Shown: in pieces, positions 38,303-48,374 of the stretch
Layout: every line of letters starts with the position of its first letter
Position numbering within the stretch: the first letter of the stretch is position 1
Assembly: GCA_902529365.1 (NCBI GenBank)
Contig: CABZWK010000009.1
Span: 1-64,000, forward strand
Source: an uncultured Balneola sp.
GTDB lineage: Bacteria; Bacteroidota; Rhodothermia; Balneolales; Balneolaceae
Direction of reading: 5' to 3'
DNA length: 64,000 nucleotides
Translations under genes and position numbers: made by a program
The notes under the pieces: model-generated
Told to the model about the DNA's origin: nothing
Databases searched by the model: none
Seen by the model: only the letters and a program-made list of their open reading frames with translations

Positions 38303-39097
38303 ATGAGTACGGATCGATTTAGAATCAAAAAACGCCTTGGCCAGCACTTTCTCACGGATAAGAATGTGCTCAGTAATATAGTTACCGCTTTTCCAGCTAC
38401 TTCGAATGATTGGGTGCTTGAAATTGGCCCGGGGACAGGGGCTCTGACTCAGTATCTTTGGCCGCGCTACCCGCGGCTGGAGTTGGTTGAGGTGGATGCT
38501 GAAGCAGTGGCTGTGCTTAATGAGCGGTTTGAAGGGTTGCTTATTCATCAGCAGGATATACTCAAGGTCAATTTACAGGAGCTTATTCCTCAGCAGTTAG
38601 TTGCAGATCAGGAAGCGGCAAAGCCTAAAAATTATGTCATTGGAAATCTACCATATTATATCACCAGCCCTATTTTATTTGGTCTTTTGGCGCATAGAAG
38701 TAGATTAGCTGGCGCTTTATTGATGATGCAAAAGGAAGTTGCTCAGCGTTTGGTAGCATTACCAAGGACCAAGGATTATGGAATTTTAAGTGTGCAAACT
38801 CAGCTCATGAGTAGCCTGGAATATCTTTTTGACGTGAAGCCAGGATCTTTTAGCCCACCACCAAAAGTAACCAGTGCCATGGTGTACGTACATTTTGACA
38901 AGCCTGCCTTAGCTTGTTCCGACAAAATGCTCAAAACCGTTGTAAGAACTGCTTTTAACCAGCGTAGGAAAAAGCTCAGTAATGCTCTAAAATGTATGAT
39001 TCAAGGGGTTGATTGTTTGCATTTTGACTTAGATGTTCGAGCGGAGGAATGGACACCTGACATTTATGCAGAGTTTGCGGCCTATTTAGAAGCGTAA
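38303..39097 (+). CDS. rsmA: 16S rRNA (adenine1518/1519-N6)-dimethyltransferase RsmA/KsgA
   Basis: KRLGQHFLTDKNVL, EIGPGTGALTQYL, VIGNLPYYITSPI, FNQRRKKLSNAL. Confidence 0.96.
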   Translation: MSTDRFRIKKRLGQHFLTDKNVLSNIVTAFPATSNDWVLEIGPGTGALTQYLWPRYPRLELVEVDAEAVAVLNERFEGLLIHQQDILKVNLQELIPQQLVADQEAAKPKNYVIGNLPYYITSPILFGLLAHRSRLAGALLMMQKEVAQRLVALPRTKDYGILSVQTQLMSSLEYLFDVKPGSFSPPPKVTSAMVYVHFDKPALACSDKMLKTVVRTAFNQRRKKLSNALKCMIQGVDCLHFDLDVRAEEWTPDIYAEFAAYLEA

Positions 39098-39248
39098 GTT
39101 CATGAATAGCGCTTTGGTACGGGTTTTGCATTGAACAAGAATAAACAAATGTAGGCAAAAGGTTGCTACCAATTTTGAGGAAGAACCTATTCAGCTTGCA
39201 AAACAAAGTAAAATCAATAACTAAACTAATATAAAGGAGTCATACCCT

Positions 39249-39536
39249 ATGGCTAGCATAAAACCTTTAGGAGATCGTGTACTGATCCAGGCCGATTTAG
39301 CTGAAGAAGTAACCAGCTCTGGTCTTTACATTCCTGATACCGCTAAAGAGAAACCTCAACAAGGAACAGTGATAGCTGTCGGTCCAGGTAAAGTAGAAAA
39401 CGGCACCAAAGTCGAAATGACGGTAAATGAAGGAGATAAAGTACTTTACGGTAAGTATGCCGGTACCGAAGTCACTATTGACGGTAATGAGTATCTCATC
39501 ATGCGTGAATCGGATATCGTTGGTATCCTCTCGTAA
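39249..39536 (+). CDS. groES: Co-chaperonin GroES
   Basis: [44 protein letters not shown]. Confidence 0.97.
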   Translation: MASIKPLGDRVLIQADLAEEVTSSGLYIPDTAKEKPQQGTVIAVGPGKVENGTKVEMTVNEGDKVLYGKYAGTEVTIDGNEYLIMRESDIVGILS

Positions 39537-39578
39537 TTGCTGTTCAATAATTTTTAATCATCTAATCTAAAGAAAGAA

Positions 39579-41231
39579 ATGTCAAAGTTAGTTCATTATG
39601 ATATCGAAGCCCGCGATGCTCTAAAGCGTGGTGTAGACAAACTTGCCGATGCGGTTAAAGTAACCCTTGGCCCTAGAGGACGTAACGTAGTTATCGAAAA
39701 ATCTTTTGGCGCACCTACTGTGACCAAAGATGGGGTAACCGTTGCAAAAGAAATAGAATTGAGCGATAAAGTTGAAAATATGGGTGCTCAAATGGTGAAA
39801 GAAGTTGCTTCTAGAACCAGCGATAACGCAGGTGACGGTACAACTACTGCCACTGTTTTAGCTCAAGCTGTTGTAACTGCAGGTTTAAAAAATGTTACTG
39901 CAGGTGCCAATCCAATGGACCTAAAGCGTGGGATAGATCAAGCAGTTGAAGCTATAGTTGCAGGTTTGAAAGAGCTTTCTCGCGATATTGACGATCGCAA
40001 TGAGATTGCCCAGGTTGGAACTATTTCAGCTAACAATGATGAGTTCATTGGTAACCTTATTGCCGACGCAATGGAAAAAGTGGGTAAAGATGGTGTGATC
40101 ACCGTAGAAGAAGCGAAAGGAACAGAAACCTACCTGGAAACTGTAGAAGGTATGCAGTTCGACCGTGGATACCTTTCTCCTTATTTCGTGACAGATTCCG
40201 ACAAAATGACGACTGAATTAGAAGATCCTTACATCTTAATCTTCGACAAGAAAATTTCGAACATGAAGGACTTACTTCCTATTCTAGAAAAAGTTGTTCA
40301 GTCTGGTAAGCCGCTATTAATTATTGCTGAAGATATAGAAGGCGAAGCACTTGCGACACTCGTAGTGAACAAATTACGAGGAAGCTTAAAAATTGCTGCG
40401 GTAAAAGCTCCTGGTTTTGGTGACCGTCGAAAAGCTATGCTTGAAGACATCGCTATTCTAACCGGTGGTACGGTAATTTCTGAAGAGCGTGGATATAAAC
40501 TAGAGAACGCTACACTAGACTACTTAGGTCAGGCTGCTCGCATTAGTATCGACAAAGACAACACGACTATTGTAGATGGTGCTGGTCAAGAGGGTGACAT
40601 CCAAGCTCGTGTGAATCAAATCCGTTCTCAGATTGAAACTACTACTTCTGACTACGATCGCGAAAAATTACAAGAGCGTTTAGCGAAGTTAAGCGGTGGT
40701 GTTGCAGTGCTTTATATTGGCGCGGCTTCAGAAGTTGAAATGAAAGAGAAAAAAGCTCGGGTCGAAGATGCCCTACACGCAACGCGCGCCGCTGTGGAAG
40801 AAGGAATTGTTCCTGGTGGTGGAGTCGCATTGCTTCGTACCGCAGGTGTTCTAGAAGGCCTAAAGGCTGTAAATGAAGACCAAGCTGTTGGATTCCAAAT
40901 CGTGCGTCGTGCCATTGAAGCACCTCTACGTACTATTTCAAACAACGCTGGTGTTGAAGGAGCTATTGTAGTACAAAAAGTGCTAGATGGCGAAGGCGCT
41001 TTCGGATACAACGCTCGCACCGGTGAGTACGAAGATCTCATTAAAGCTGGGGTTATTGATCCAACCAAAGTAACTCGTACTGCTTTACAAAATGCGGCTT
41101 CCGTAGCGGGTCTATTATTGACCACCGAAGCAGTCATTAGCGAAAAGCCAAAAGATGAGTCTGCAGCAGCTCCTGCTATGCCAGATATGGGCGGCATGGG
41201 TGGTATGGGCGGCATGGGTGGCATGATGTAA
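39579..41231 (+). CDS. groEL: Chaperonin GroEL
   Basis: [48 protein letters not shown]-terminal [13 protein letters not shown]. Confidence 0.99.
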   Translation: MSKLVHYDIEARDALKRGVDKLADAVKVTLGPRGRNVVIEKSFGAPTVTKDGVTVAKEIELSDKVENMGAQMVKEVASRTSDNAGDGTTTATVLAQAVVTAGLKNVTAGANPMDLKRGIDQAVEAIVAGLKELSRDIDDRNEIAQVGTISANNDEFIGNLIADAMEKVGKDGVITVEEAKGTETYLETVEGMQFDRGYLSPYFVTDSDKMTTELEDPYILIFDKKISNMKDLLPILEKVVQSGKPLLIIAEDIEGEALATLVVNKLRGSLKIAAVKAPGFGDRRKAMLEDIAILTGGTVISEERGYKLENATLDYLGQAARISIDKDNTTIVDGAGQEGDIQARVNQIRSQIETTTSDYDREKLQERLAKLSGGVAVLYIGAASEVEMKEKKARVEDALHATRAAVEEGIVPGGGVALLRTAGVLEGLKAVNEDQAVGFQIVRRAIEAPLRTISNNAGVEGAIVVQKVLDGEGAFGYNARTGEYEDLIKAGVIDPTKVTRTALQNAASVAGLLLTTEAVISEKPKDESAAAPAMPDMGGMGGMGGMGGMM

Positions 41232-41295
41232 AACTAGCTGTCACAGTCTTTGCCGTAATACCTAGACTGATACAACTATTCATTCTGTTTAGTGA

Positions 41296-41326
41296 AAGCC
41301 TCTCCAATATGGAGGGGCTTTTTTTA
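41296..41326 (+). terminator. Rho-independent terminator downstream of groEL
   Basis: aagcctctcc-aatat-ggaggggctt stem (one G:U) followed by a T-tract. Confidence 0.9.
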
Positions 41327-41474
41327 TGCAAACACATTTAGCGTTGTAATGAATCCTATTTTTAGGGTTCATACTAGATATATAGTTAGTAAATAATGGG
41401 CTTATTATTGCTAGGTAACGAGTGTAGGAAAACTCGTATATTTATTATGAGTCAACTGTTTAATTGGATTACTT

Positions 41475-42566
41475 ATGACCCTTTTGCTTTTTGTTTTAGG
41501 ACTGGCCGGCCTCATTTTTGGTGCGGAATTATTTTTAAAGGCGGTCGATCGATTTGGCCTGAAGTGGGGTGTTTCTCCCATGGTCATGGGACTAACTGTA
41601 GTGGCATTTGCTACAGGTGCCCCAGAACTTGCCATTAGTTTAAAAGCAGCAATGAATGACTCTGCTGATTTGGTCTTGGGTAATATCATCGGATCTAATA
41701 TTGCGAATATTTTACTTATTTTAGGAGTTAGCGGACTTATTACCCCCTTGCATATTAAACAGAGTATTGTGCGTATTGACGTACCCATTGTAATTGCAAT
41801 GAGCATTGGGCTGTATGTATTGGCTCTGGACGGAGTCCTTAGTCCAATGGACGGCGGTATCTTGTTAATGGGTTTGGTGGCCTATTCTATATTTACTTTT
41901 TTTCAGGTGCGTAAGAACAAGGTGGACATAAGTGAATTGTATGAACAGGAAGAAGAGGTCCAACTAGCCTCAGGAGCCTGTTTTTATGCAAAAAATGTTG
42001 GGATATTACTGGTAGGTCTGGCTCTTATCGTGCAAGGAGCCAATTGGATGGTAGGAAGCGCGGTGACCATCGCTCAACTATTAGGAATGTCGGAATTAGT
42101 GGTAGGCTTGACCATCGTTTCAGTAGGGACCTCGCTACCCGAAGTTGCGACATCCATGTCTGCAGCGCGAAGAGGGAATGCAGATATTGCGGTAGCTAAC
42201 GTATTAGGAAGTAACATATATAATGTATTGCTAACTCTTGGTCTCACAATCGTAGTGGCCCCAGGGGTGCTGGAAGTTTCTAGAAATGCCTTGATTTTAG
42301 ACATGCCATTCATGATTGCCGTTGCCGTAGGATGTGTACCTATTTTTCTTGCAGGATTTGACCTAAACCGCAAAGATGCCTTCCTTTTTCTTTTTTATTA
42401 CGCAGCCTATCTAATTTATTTGGTATTAGAGGCAACTGGTTCGGAGTATTTGGGCTGGATTGAAAAAGGTTTTTTCTTTGGTGTGCTACCTCTCACTCTT
42501 TGCTATATGTTTTCTAGGCTCATTCGTGAGGGTTTAACTGGCCTTCGTAGTGCGGGGCGTAATTAA
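41475..42566 (+). CDS. Calcium/sodium antiporter (CaCA family, YrbG-like)
   Basis: Duplicated alpha repeats GTGAPELAISLKAA...GNIIGSNIANILLILG and GTSLPEVATSMSAARRGNADIAVANVLGSNIYN. Confidence 0.93.
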   Translation: MTLLLFVLGLAGLIFGAELFLKAVDRFGLKWGVSPMVMGLTVVAFATGAPELAISLKAAMNDSADLVLGNIIGSNIANILLILGVSGLITPLHIKQSIVRIDVPIVIAMSIGLYVLALDGVLSPMDGGILLMGLVAYSIFTFFQVRKNKVDISELYEQEEEVQLASGACFYAKNVGILLVGLALIVQGANWMVGSAVTIAQLLGMSELVVGLTIVSVGTSLPEVATSMSAARRGNADIAVANVLGSNIYNVLLTLGLTIVVAPGVLEVSRNALILDMPFMIAVAVGCVPIFLAGFDLNRKDAFLFLFYYAAYLIYLVLEATGSEYLGWIEKGFFFGVLPLTLCYMFSRLIREGLTGLRSAGRN

Positions 42567-44277
42567 CTCCTCTATAGTCTAGTCGTTCAAAATGATGTTG
42601 CAAGCGAGTCCAAAAGCTGTACCAATCTTTTTGGGAGGGATCTGACCAGAGTACTTCCGATAAGGCAGTAGCTCTAGGATAGGCCATGTATTCGACTTTT
42701 TCGGGGGTGCGAATATATTCTGTCCAGACATTGCCTTGCGCTCCGAGTACGTGTATGGCCTCTTCTTGGCTTAATGCTTCGGGTACTGGTTCGTAGCCGT
42801 AGACATCCTCAACAGAGGTAAAACAACAAATCGCCAAGGGCTCATTCGACATAGTTCCCTGGTAGTGATCAAAATAATTGGTGTTACCTGGGGTCATGAT
42901 AACGTCATGGCCCATTTTCGCTGCTTCAATACCACCTCGTTCACCTCGCCAAGACATAACGGTAGCTCGTGGAGCTAGGCCACCCTCTAAAATTTCGTCC
43001 CAACCTATTATTTGTCGTCCCTTACTGTTTAAGTATCGTTCAATGCGGGTAATAAAGTAGCTTTGGAGTTCATGCTCGTCTTTTAGTCCTTCGCGACGAA
43101 TCACTTCTTGGGCTAATGCGCTTTCTTCCCATTGCTTTTTGGGCGCTTCATCTCCACCAATATGGATATATTCTCCTGGGAAAAGGACCATTACTTCATC
43201 TAAAACATCCTCCAAAAAGCCAAAAGTTTCTTCTGAGGGACAAAAAATATCTTCAAATACCCCCCAAGTTGTCTGGACTATATATTCTTTATCGAGGCAA
43301 CCATATTCTGGGTAGGCATCAAGAACAGCAGAGGTATGGCCAGGCATTTCTATTTCAGGGACAACAGTAATATAATTATCAGCTGCATAGGCAACTACTT
43401 CTTTAATTTCTTCTTGGGTGTAAAACCCCCCATATGGACGATTATCATAGGTATTTGAGCCATATCGTCGAATCAACGTCTCCTCACGGAAAGCAGCAAT
43501 TTCGGTCAATTTAGGATAGGCTTTGATCTCTATACGCCAGCCTTGATCCTCGGTCAAGTGCCAATGAAACCGATTCATTTTATGCATAGCCAATAAATCG
43601 ATGTAGTGTTTTACGAAAGAAACGGGCATAAAATGACGCCCTACATCTAAATGTAAGCCTCTGTATTGAAAGCGAGGATGATCAGCAATATGTACACCCG
43701 GTACCGTCCATACCATATTGTTGCTTACCCTTGATGGATCTTCTTTTTCTACTTCGGTCGGTAGTAATTGCCGTAAGGTCATAATTGCATTAAACACCCC
43801 ATGTTCCGTCGTAGCTTCTAGTTTAAGTTGTTCAGGGGTCACGTGAATTCGGTACCCTTCCTCGTGTTGAAGATGTTTCTGATCGGGATCGTTGAGTAGA
43901 TTTTCAGGGCTGTGTAGTAGCACCAGAATGGCCGAATCAATAGATGTAGCTTGGGTTATGGAAGGGGTAGAGCCTTCATAGAGGATAAAATTGCCATTCA
44001 GCCATGTTGTTGTATACATGAGTTCATTTAGGGCTTTGTGAATAGAAGTTCCTTCTAGCTGGTTTGGTAGTAAAATCGGAGTGCCCTGTTCAATGATAAA
44101 CGAATTACCGGTAGGCACCATAGTTTTGGGAACAGGAATCAGGGCTGATAACACGGGATCTGGATCTTGAGCCAGTATGCTATTGCAAGTGCAAAGTAGC
44201 AAGCATAGCATAAAAGTGGGGAATCGTAACAAGTGAAATTTTTGGTTAGTGATCGCTTTATTCATGTATGTAGTCAA
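42520..44277 (-). CDS. Beta-N-acetylhexosaminidase (GH20)
   Basis: RGLHLDVGRHFMPVSFVKHYIDLLAMHKMNRFHWHLTEDQGWRIEI, EIEMPGHTSAVL, HIGGDEAPK, signal peptide. Confidence 0.94.
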   Translation of the reverse strand: MTTYMNKAITNQKFHLLRFPTFMLCLLLCTCNSILAQDPDPVLSALIPVPKTMVPTGNSFIIEQGTPILLPNQLEGTSIHKALNELMYTTTWLNGNFILYEGSTPSITQATSIDSAILVLLHSPENLLNDPDQKHLQHEEGYRIHVTPEQLKLEATTEHGVFNAIMTLRQLLPTEVEKEDPSRVSNNMVWTVPGVHIADHPRFQYRGLHLDVGRHFMPVSFVKHYIDLLAMHKMNRFHWHLTEDQGWRIEIKAYPKLTEIAAFREETLIRRYGSNTYDNRPYGGFYTQEEIKEVVAYAADNYITVVPEIEMPGHTSAVLDAYPEYGCLDKEYIVQTTWGVFEDIFCPSEETFGFLEDVLDEVMVLFPGEYIHIGGDEAPKKQWEESALAQEVIRREGLKDEHELQSYFITRIERYLNSKGRQIIGWDEILEGGLAPRATVMSWRGERGGIEAAKMGHDVIMTPGNTNYFDHYQGTMSNEPLAICCFTSVEDVYGYEPVPEALSQEEAIHVLGAQGNVWTEYIRTPEKVEYMAYPRATALSEVLWSDPSQKDWYSFWTRLQHHFERLDYRGVNYAPHYEGQLNPHE

Positions 44278-44283
44278 TGTCTG

Positions 44284-45234
44284 TTAGGATTTCTTTTGAC
44301 GCTGTTCCTTCTCGTTCATAATGTAGTTTAAATACATAAATTCTAAGGCGGCAGATTCGTAGCCTTTCCAAGGCTTTGTGAGTTCCAAAAACCTGTTTTC
44401 TGTGGTAGTGTCAGGATCTTCTCCATAGCTCCAAATTATCCACCTTCGAAGTCCTTTTTCTTGGTCTTTTTTTCTATTACTAGGAAATACAGCATCCGGT
44501 CGTCCCCGCATCATAATTAAATCTTGTGCCGCTGTGGGACCAATACCTTTGATTTTGACCAAGGTGTTATAGGCAGTCACAGGGTCACAGGTGGTTAACC
44601 AATCCATATCGGTTGTACCTGCCACAATATCCTGGGCCAAGCCGGTGAGGTATTGTCCCTTTCGTAAGGTAGGTCCTAAAGCTCGAATATTCTGTGGGTC
44701 CGCTTTCATAAGCTCTTGAGGTCGTGGCCAGGCCGCTAGGGTACCTCCATCATGATCCAACAGTGTTCCATATTGTTCACGAATCCTGTACATCATCTTC
44801 TTCGCAGTGGGCTTGTGATTCATCTGCATTTCGACAATTCGATTCTGAATATCCTCGAATAAGGTAGCTCGAGTCATTCTTTTTAGCCCGTAATATTCAC
44901 TTAGTTTTGGCCCTAAAACTGGATCATTCCCCGCTGTATCATACAATTTTCGGAGATCCATTTCCAAGCCGAGTATCTTGGAGAGATGTTTGTAAGCGGT
45001 ATCTATTTCTTCAGAATTAAGTGTTTCTTTACTGCTAACATAGAATTCCGGTGACTCTGGATCCCCATTAAACCGAATAGTGAGTATGGCATCTCGATCT
45101 CCAATAGGTACTGGTCTTGTAAAACCAGTTTCGAACATATGCTCTGGTTCATGTTCAAAATCGAAATATGAACTCACATCTAAGCATAAATACCAGTCAT
45201 GTGGGGGGGTAGAAGTTAAGGTCCATTCACTCAT
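44284..45234 (-). CDS. HhH-GPD superfamily DNA glycosylase-like protein (AlkA-like)
   Basis: LVKIKGIGPTAAQDLIMMRGRPDAVFP helix-hairpin-helix/GPD region; catalytic Asp context not canonical. Confidence 0.7.
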   Translation of the reverse strand: MSEWTLTSTPPHDWYLCLDVSSYFDFEHEPEHMFETGFTRPVPIGDRDAILTIRFNGDPESPEFYVSSKETLNSEEIDTAYKHLSKILGLEMDLRKLYDTAGNDPVLGPKLSEYYGLKRMTRATLFEDIQNRIVEMQMNHKPTAKKMMYRIREQYGTLLDHDGGTLAAWPRPQELMKADPQNIRALGPTLRKGQYLTGLAQDIVAGTTDMDWLTTCDPVTAYNTLVKIKGIGPTAAQDLIMMRGRPDAVFPSNRKKDQEKGLRRWIIWSYGEDPDTTTENRFLELTKPWKGYESAALEFMYLNYIMNEKEQRQKKS

Positions 45235-45369
45235 GCTACAAGATTATAAAATTGAGCTTCTGAATAAAATATTAATATTGGAAGTAATTTAAATGAAATT
45301 AAAAAAATAAGTGCAGATTGTACTATATATGAGAAAACAGTCTTTTTATTTTACGAAATTTAGTAGTGC

Positions 45370-47094
45370 TCATTCTGGATATAGAAACGATCGGCTACTT
45401 TTTTGAGGACTGCGCTCTTTAGATTGGTGTTCCTTGAATAGCAATTCTACATGTTCTAAGCTATCTACATCCTTGGGTGATAAATCCCATCGAATTGCTT
45501 TAAACCGTGGAAATCTAAGCGTATATTTTGCCTTAGTTCTCGAATTGGGTTGAATGGCTTCAAACTCGAGTTCGACAACGATTTCAGGTCGTAATTGTGC
45601 TGTTGGACCAAAACGGTCTATAATGCATCCCTTTATGGCTTTGTTAAGGTCCTTCCATTCTTGATCCGTATACCCGCCATAGGCTTTACCAATAGGTATG
45701 AATTCTTCCTCATAACGCGGATCTTCTTTAACGGAAACACCTAAGGTGAAATCTGAATAACTACCACCACGTTTTCCACTACCTGCTTGAGCGTATAAGA
45801 TTACGGTATCGATGCTGCCGGAGGGTCGTTTTACTTTTAGCCAATGATTTTTACGTTCACCGAAAGAATAAGGGGCATTCTTTTCTTTGAGCATAAGTCC
45901 CTCGTTGCCGTGAGCTAGGGCTTGTTCAAATAACTGATCAACCTGATCTTTTGAGCCAATAGAGTACTGTTTACTTATGGGGAATTCATATTTTTTTGCA
46001 AGTTTCTCAAGGCTTATTCTGCGCTGTATTAATGATTTTGATACAGTTTCTTTTTGGTCTAGATACAGTAAGTCATAGCCAATAAACAAAACAGGATATT
46101 TGCTCATTAATTCTTTAGAAGGTTTTTTTACCCCCATTCGTTTTTGTAGCTCTTGAAATGGTTGAATGGTTTGGTTGCGGAATATGCAGATTTCTCCGTC
46201 TAGAACTGTTGGGAGAAATCCTTTTATTCTGAATATTTCTACTAGTTCTGGGAATTGATTCGAAATAGCATTTAAATCACGAGAAAATAGTTCAACCTTT
46301 GGGCCATGAGCGTGGAGCTGACAACGCATTCCATCAAATTTTTCCTCGGCTATAAAATCTTGCCAATTTTCAACCGATTTGGAATGTAAAGGAGCCGCAA
46401 GCATAAAGGCGATGGGGTTAAACAATTTGAATTGGGCCTGATCTAAACGATTCGTACATGCCAATTCGGCTGTTTTAGCCAAGCTTCCAGTAAGCATGTG
46501 TGCGTATCGCAGTTGTTCGTAATCGACCTGAGAACTTCTAGCTAGCGCCTGAAGCACACTTCTACTTTCAAAGCCTATTCTTAAAGAACCTTGGGAAAGT
46601 AATCTGAGAAAATACTTGGTTGCCAAAGGTGATAAGCCATCCCAAATACGCGTTAGGATTCGCTGCTTATCTTTTCGACCATGCGTTTGGGCTAGTTTTT
46701 CTGCCAATTCGGAAATACGAGCTAGATTCCAATGCTGTATGGTATTTTTCTGCCTAGCTTTTGGAAGGTTTTCGAAGAGACGCTGAATGGTTTCAGTACT
46801 ACTACCGCTGGCTGTTCGGCATGTTTTAAATACGATATCATAGTCGATTCCACAATATTCGGCAGCCGCTACCCCAATGGTTTGCGCTCCTACAGAAGCA
46901 CGTTTACCAGAGATATTGGAAAAGGCGCCTTCTCCCATAAACTGGCAGGCTAACGATACCTCAGAAGGGGTTAAATGAGAAAAATAGTTAGCGCAAAGCT
47001 CTACTTTTGCATTGCTTCCTCTAGTTTCGGCTATGTCTTGGACAAGCCTAGCCCAAAGCTCAAAGTTATCTGCTGCCTCCTGCTTGTTTTGCAT
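45370..47094 (-). CDS. ATP-dependent DNA ligase (ligase-associated repair cluster type)
   Basis: Adenylation motif EEKFDGMR, LDGEICIF, EGLMLKEKNAPYSFGERKNHWLKVKR. Confidence 0.93.
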   Translation of the reverse strand: MQNKQEAADNFELWARLVQDIAETRGSNAKVELCANYFSHLTPSEVSLACQFMGEGAFSNISGKRASVGAQTIGVAAAEYCGIDYDIVFKTCRTASGSSTETIQRLFENLPKARQKNTIQHWNLARISELAEKLAQTHGRKDKQRILTRIWDGLSPLATKYFLRLLSQGSLRIGFESRSVLQALARSSQVDYEQLRYAHMLTGSLAKTAELACTNRLDQAQFKLFNPIAFMLAAPLHSKSVENWQDFIAEEKFDGMRCQLHAHGPKVELFSRDLNAISNQFPELVEIFRIKGFLPTVLDGEICIFRNQTIQPFQELQKRMGVKKPSKELMSKYPVLFIGYDLLYLDQKETVSKSLIQRRISLEKLAKKYEFPISKQYSIGSKDQVDQLFEQALAHGNEGLMLKEKNAPYSFGERKNHWLKVKRPSGSIDTVILYAQAGSGKRGGSYSDFTLGVSVKEDPRYEEEFIPIGKAYGGYTDQEWKDLNKAIKGCIIDRFGPTAQLRPEIVVELEFEAIQPNSRTKAKYTLRFPRFKAIRWDLSPKDVDSLEHVELLFKEHQSKERSPQKSSRSFLYPE

Positions 47095-48108
47095 TTATTC
47101 GAGCTCCTCATGCATCATGTCGAGGTATACTGCGTCAAGGTCTCTCTGCTGCAATTCATGCAGAACTACCTTTGGATTGGGTGTGTGGGTAATATAGGTG
47201 CGCTTGGGTTGAAGGTGTTCACACAGGTTAATGAGTTCAAAGTAGTCTAAATGATCGCTTAAGGGGATTAAGGCGTGAGCCTGGGTTTGGGTTCTTCTAG
47301 ACTCATGCGATGCCCAGCCACTACAATAGGCAATTTTTTTCTTCTTAATATGACTCGCAAAACCCGATTCTAAACCAGAATTTGGTGTAAACAAAAGGCA
47401 CCCTTCTGAGCTAGCACGATTATAGCGCTCGTATGATCCTAGGTCAATTCCATACTCTTCATATACTGCGCACAGTGGATGCCCAGCGCCATGAATTTGC
47501 TTGGTTTCGGGTAGTCCCCTAAGCATATGCATCATTTCTTGAGCCTTACCTAGGTTGTAGCCTAGAAAAATAGGTGTATAATCCTCGTCTAAGGCTTTGC
47601 GTGCAAAACTCACTAAGTCCGATTGTAGTTCCTCGTTGGATTTCCACCGGTAAATGGGCAAACCAAAAGTAGCCTCTATGATCAGTTGGTCAACTTGGCG
47701 GTCCTTGGGTAACTCGAATCCTTCGGTAGCAGGGGAAGCGGGTGTTTTACAGTCACCGGTATATAAAATATTTCCAACTCCTGACTCAATAAAAGCCATC
47801 GCAGATCCAAGAATATGACCGGCTGGGTATAAGGTCATAGTAAAAAGATCGGTAGTCAAAGTTTCGAAAAAAGGCAGCTCTGTAATATCCTCTTTGAAAC
47901 CTCGAAGTCTCATGAGTGCAGCCGTTGGTGGGGTAGCGTAAATGGCTAAGTTGGTATGTTCTCGTAAGGACTTTCTATTTCTAGGGATGTGATCGGCATG
48001 AGCATGTGAAACAAAGATGTGTTGAACGTCTGCATCGCTATAATCCAACCCAATAGATAATTCAGGAAGTTTAATACCATGATACCGTGCTTTTTTGACC
48101 TTTAGCAT
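47095..48108 (-). CDS. Ligase-associated DNA exonuclease (MBL/beta-CASP-like)
   Basis: FVSHAHADHIPRNRKS, ILYTGDCK, GWASHE, LSDHLDYFELINLCEHLQPKRTYITHT; stop immediately abuts the ligase ATG. Confidence 0.9.
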   Translation of the reverse strand: MLKVKKARYHGIKLPELSIGLDYSDADVQHIFVSHAHADHIPRNRKSLREHTNLAIYATPPTAALMRLRGFKEDITELPFFETLTTDLFTMTLYPAGHILGSAMAFIESGVGNILYTGDCKTPASPATEGFELPKDRQVDQLIIEATFGLPIYRWKSNEELQSDLVSFARKALDEDYTPIFLGYNLGKAQEMMHMLRGLPETKQIHGAGHPLCAVYEEYGIDLGSYERYNRASSEGCLLFTPNSGLESGFASHIKKKKIAYCSGWASHESRRTQTQAHALIPLSDHLDYFELINLCEHLQPKRTYITHTPNPKVVLHELQQRDLDAVYLDMMHEELE

Positions 48109-48374
48109 GGATACTTAATGTTATGTGACGGGTTTATATGGGGATGAGTGTACATGTAAATGAACCACACTTTAAATTTTTATGCATTTTAATCCATCTT
48201 TAAGTTATTGTATTTACATATTAAGAGTTGGTTGGGTGATGTAAATGTGCTGAGCCGCAGTGGCAAAATGTAGATATTTATCTACAGCTACTATGTACGA
48301 TAGTGGGTTAGTGTCATTTTTTTAGGGTCAATACATCAATGTTGAAGTAATGTATTGAGCTTCGCAGTTATCTG

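Noticed and set aside
39098-39248. Possible CIRCE (HrcA) operator upstream of groES
   Set aside because: No TTAGCACTC-N9-GAGTGCTAA-like inverted repeat was found in the upstream region.
40642-41224. Long antisense ORFs (93 and 170 aa) opposite groEL
   Set aside because: Shadow ORFs from codon bias of a highly expressed gene; Pro/Met-rich repeat is only the reverse complement of the GGM tail.
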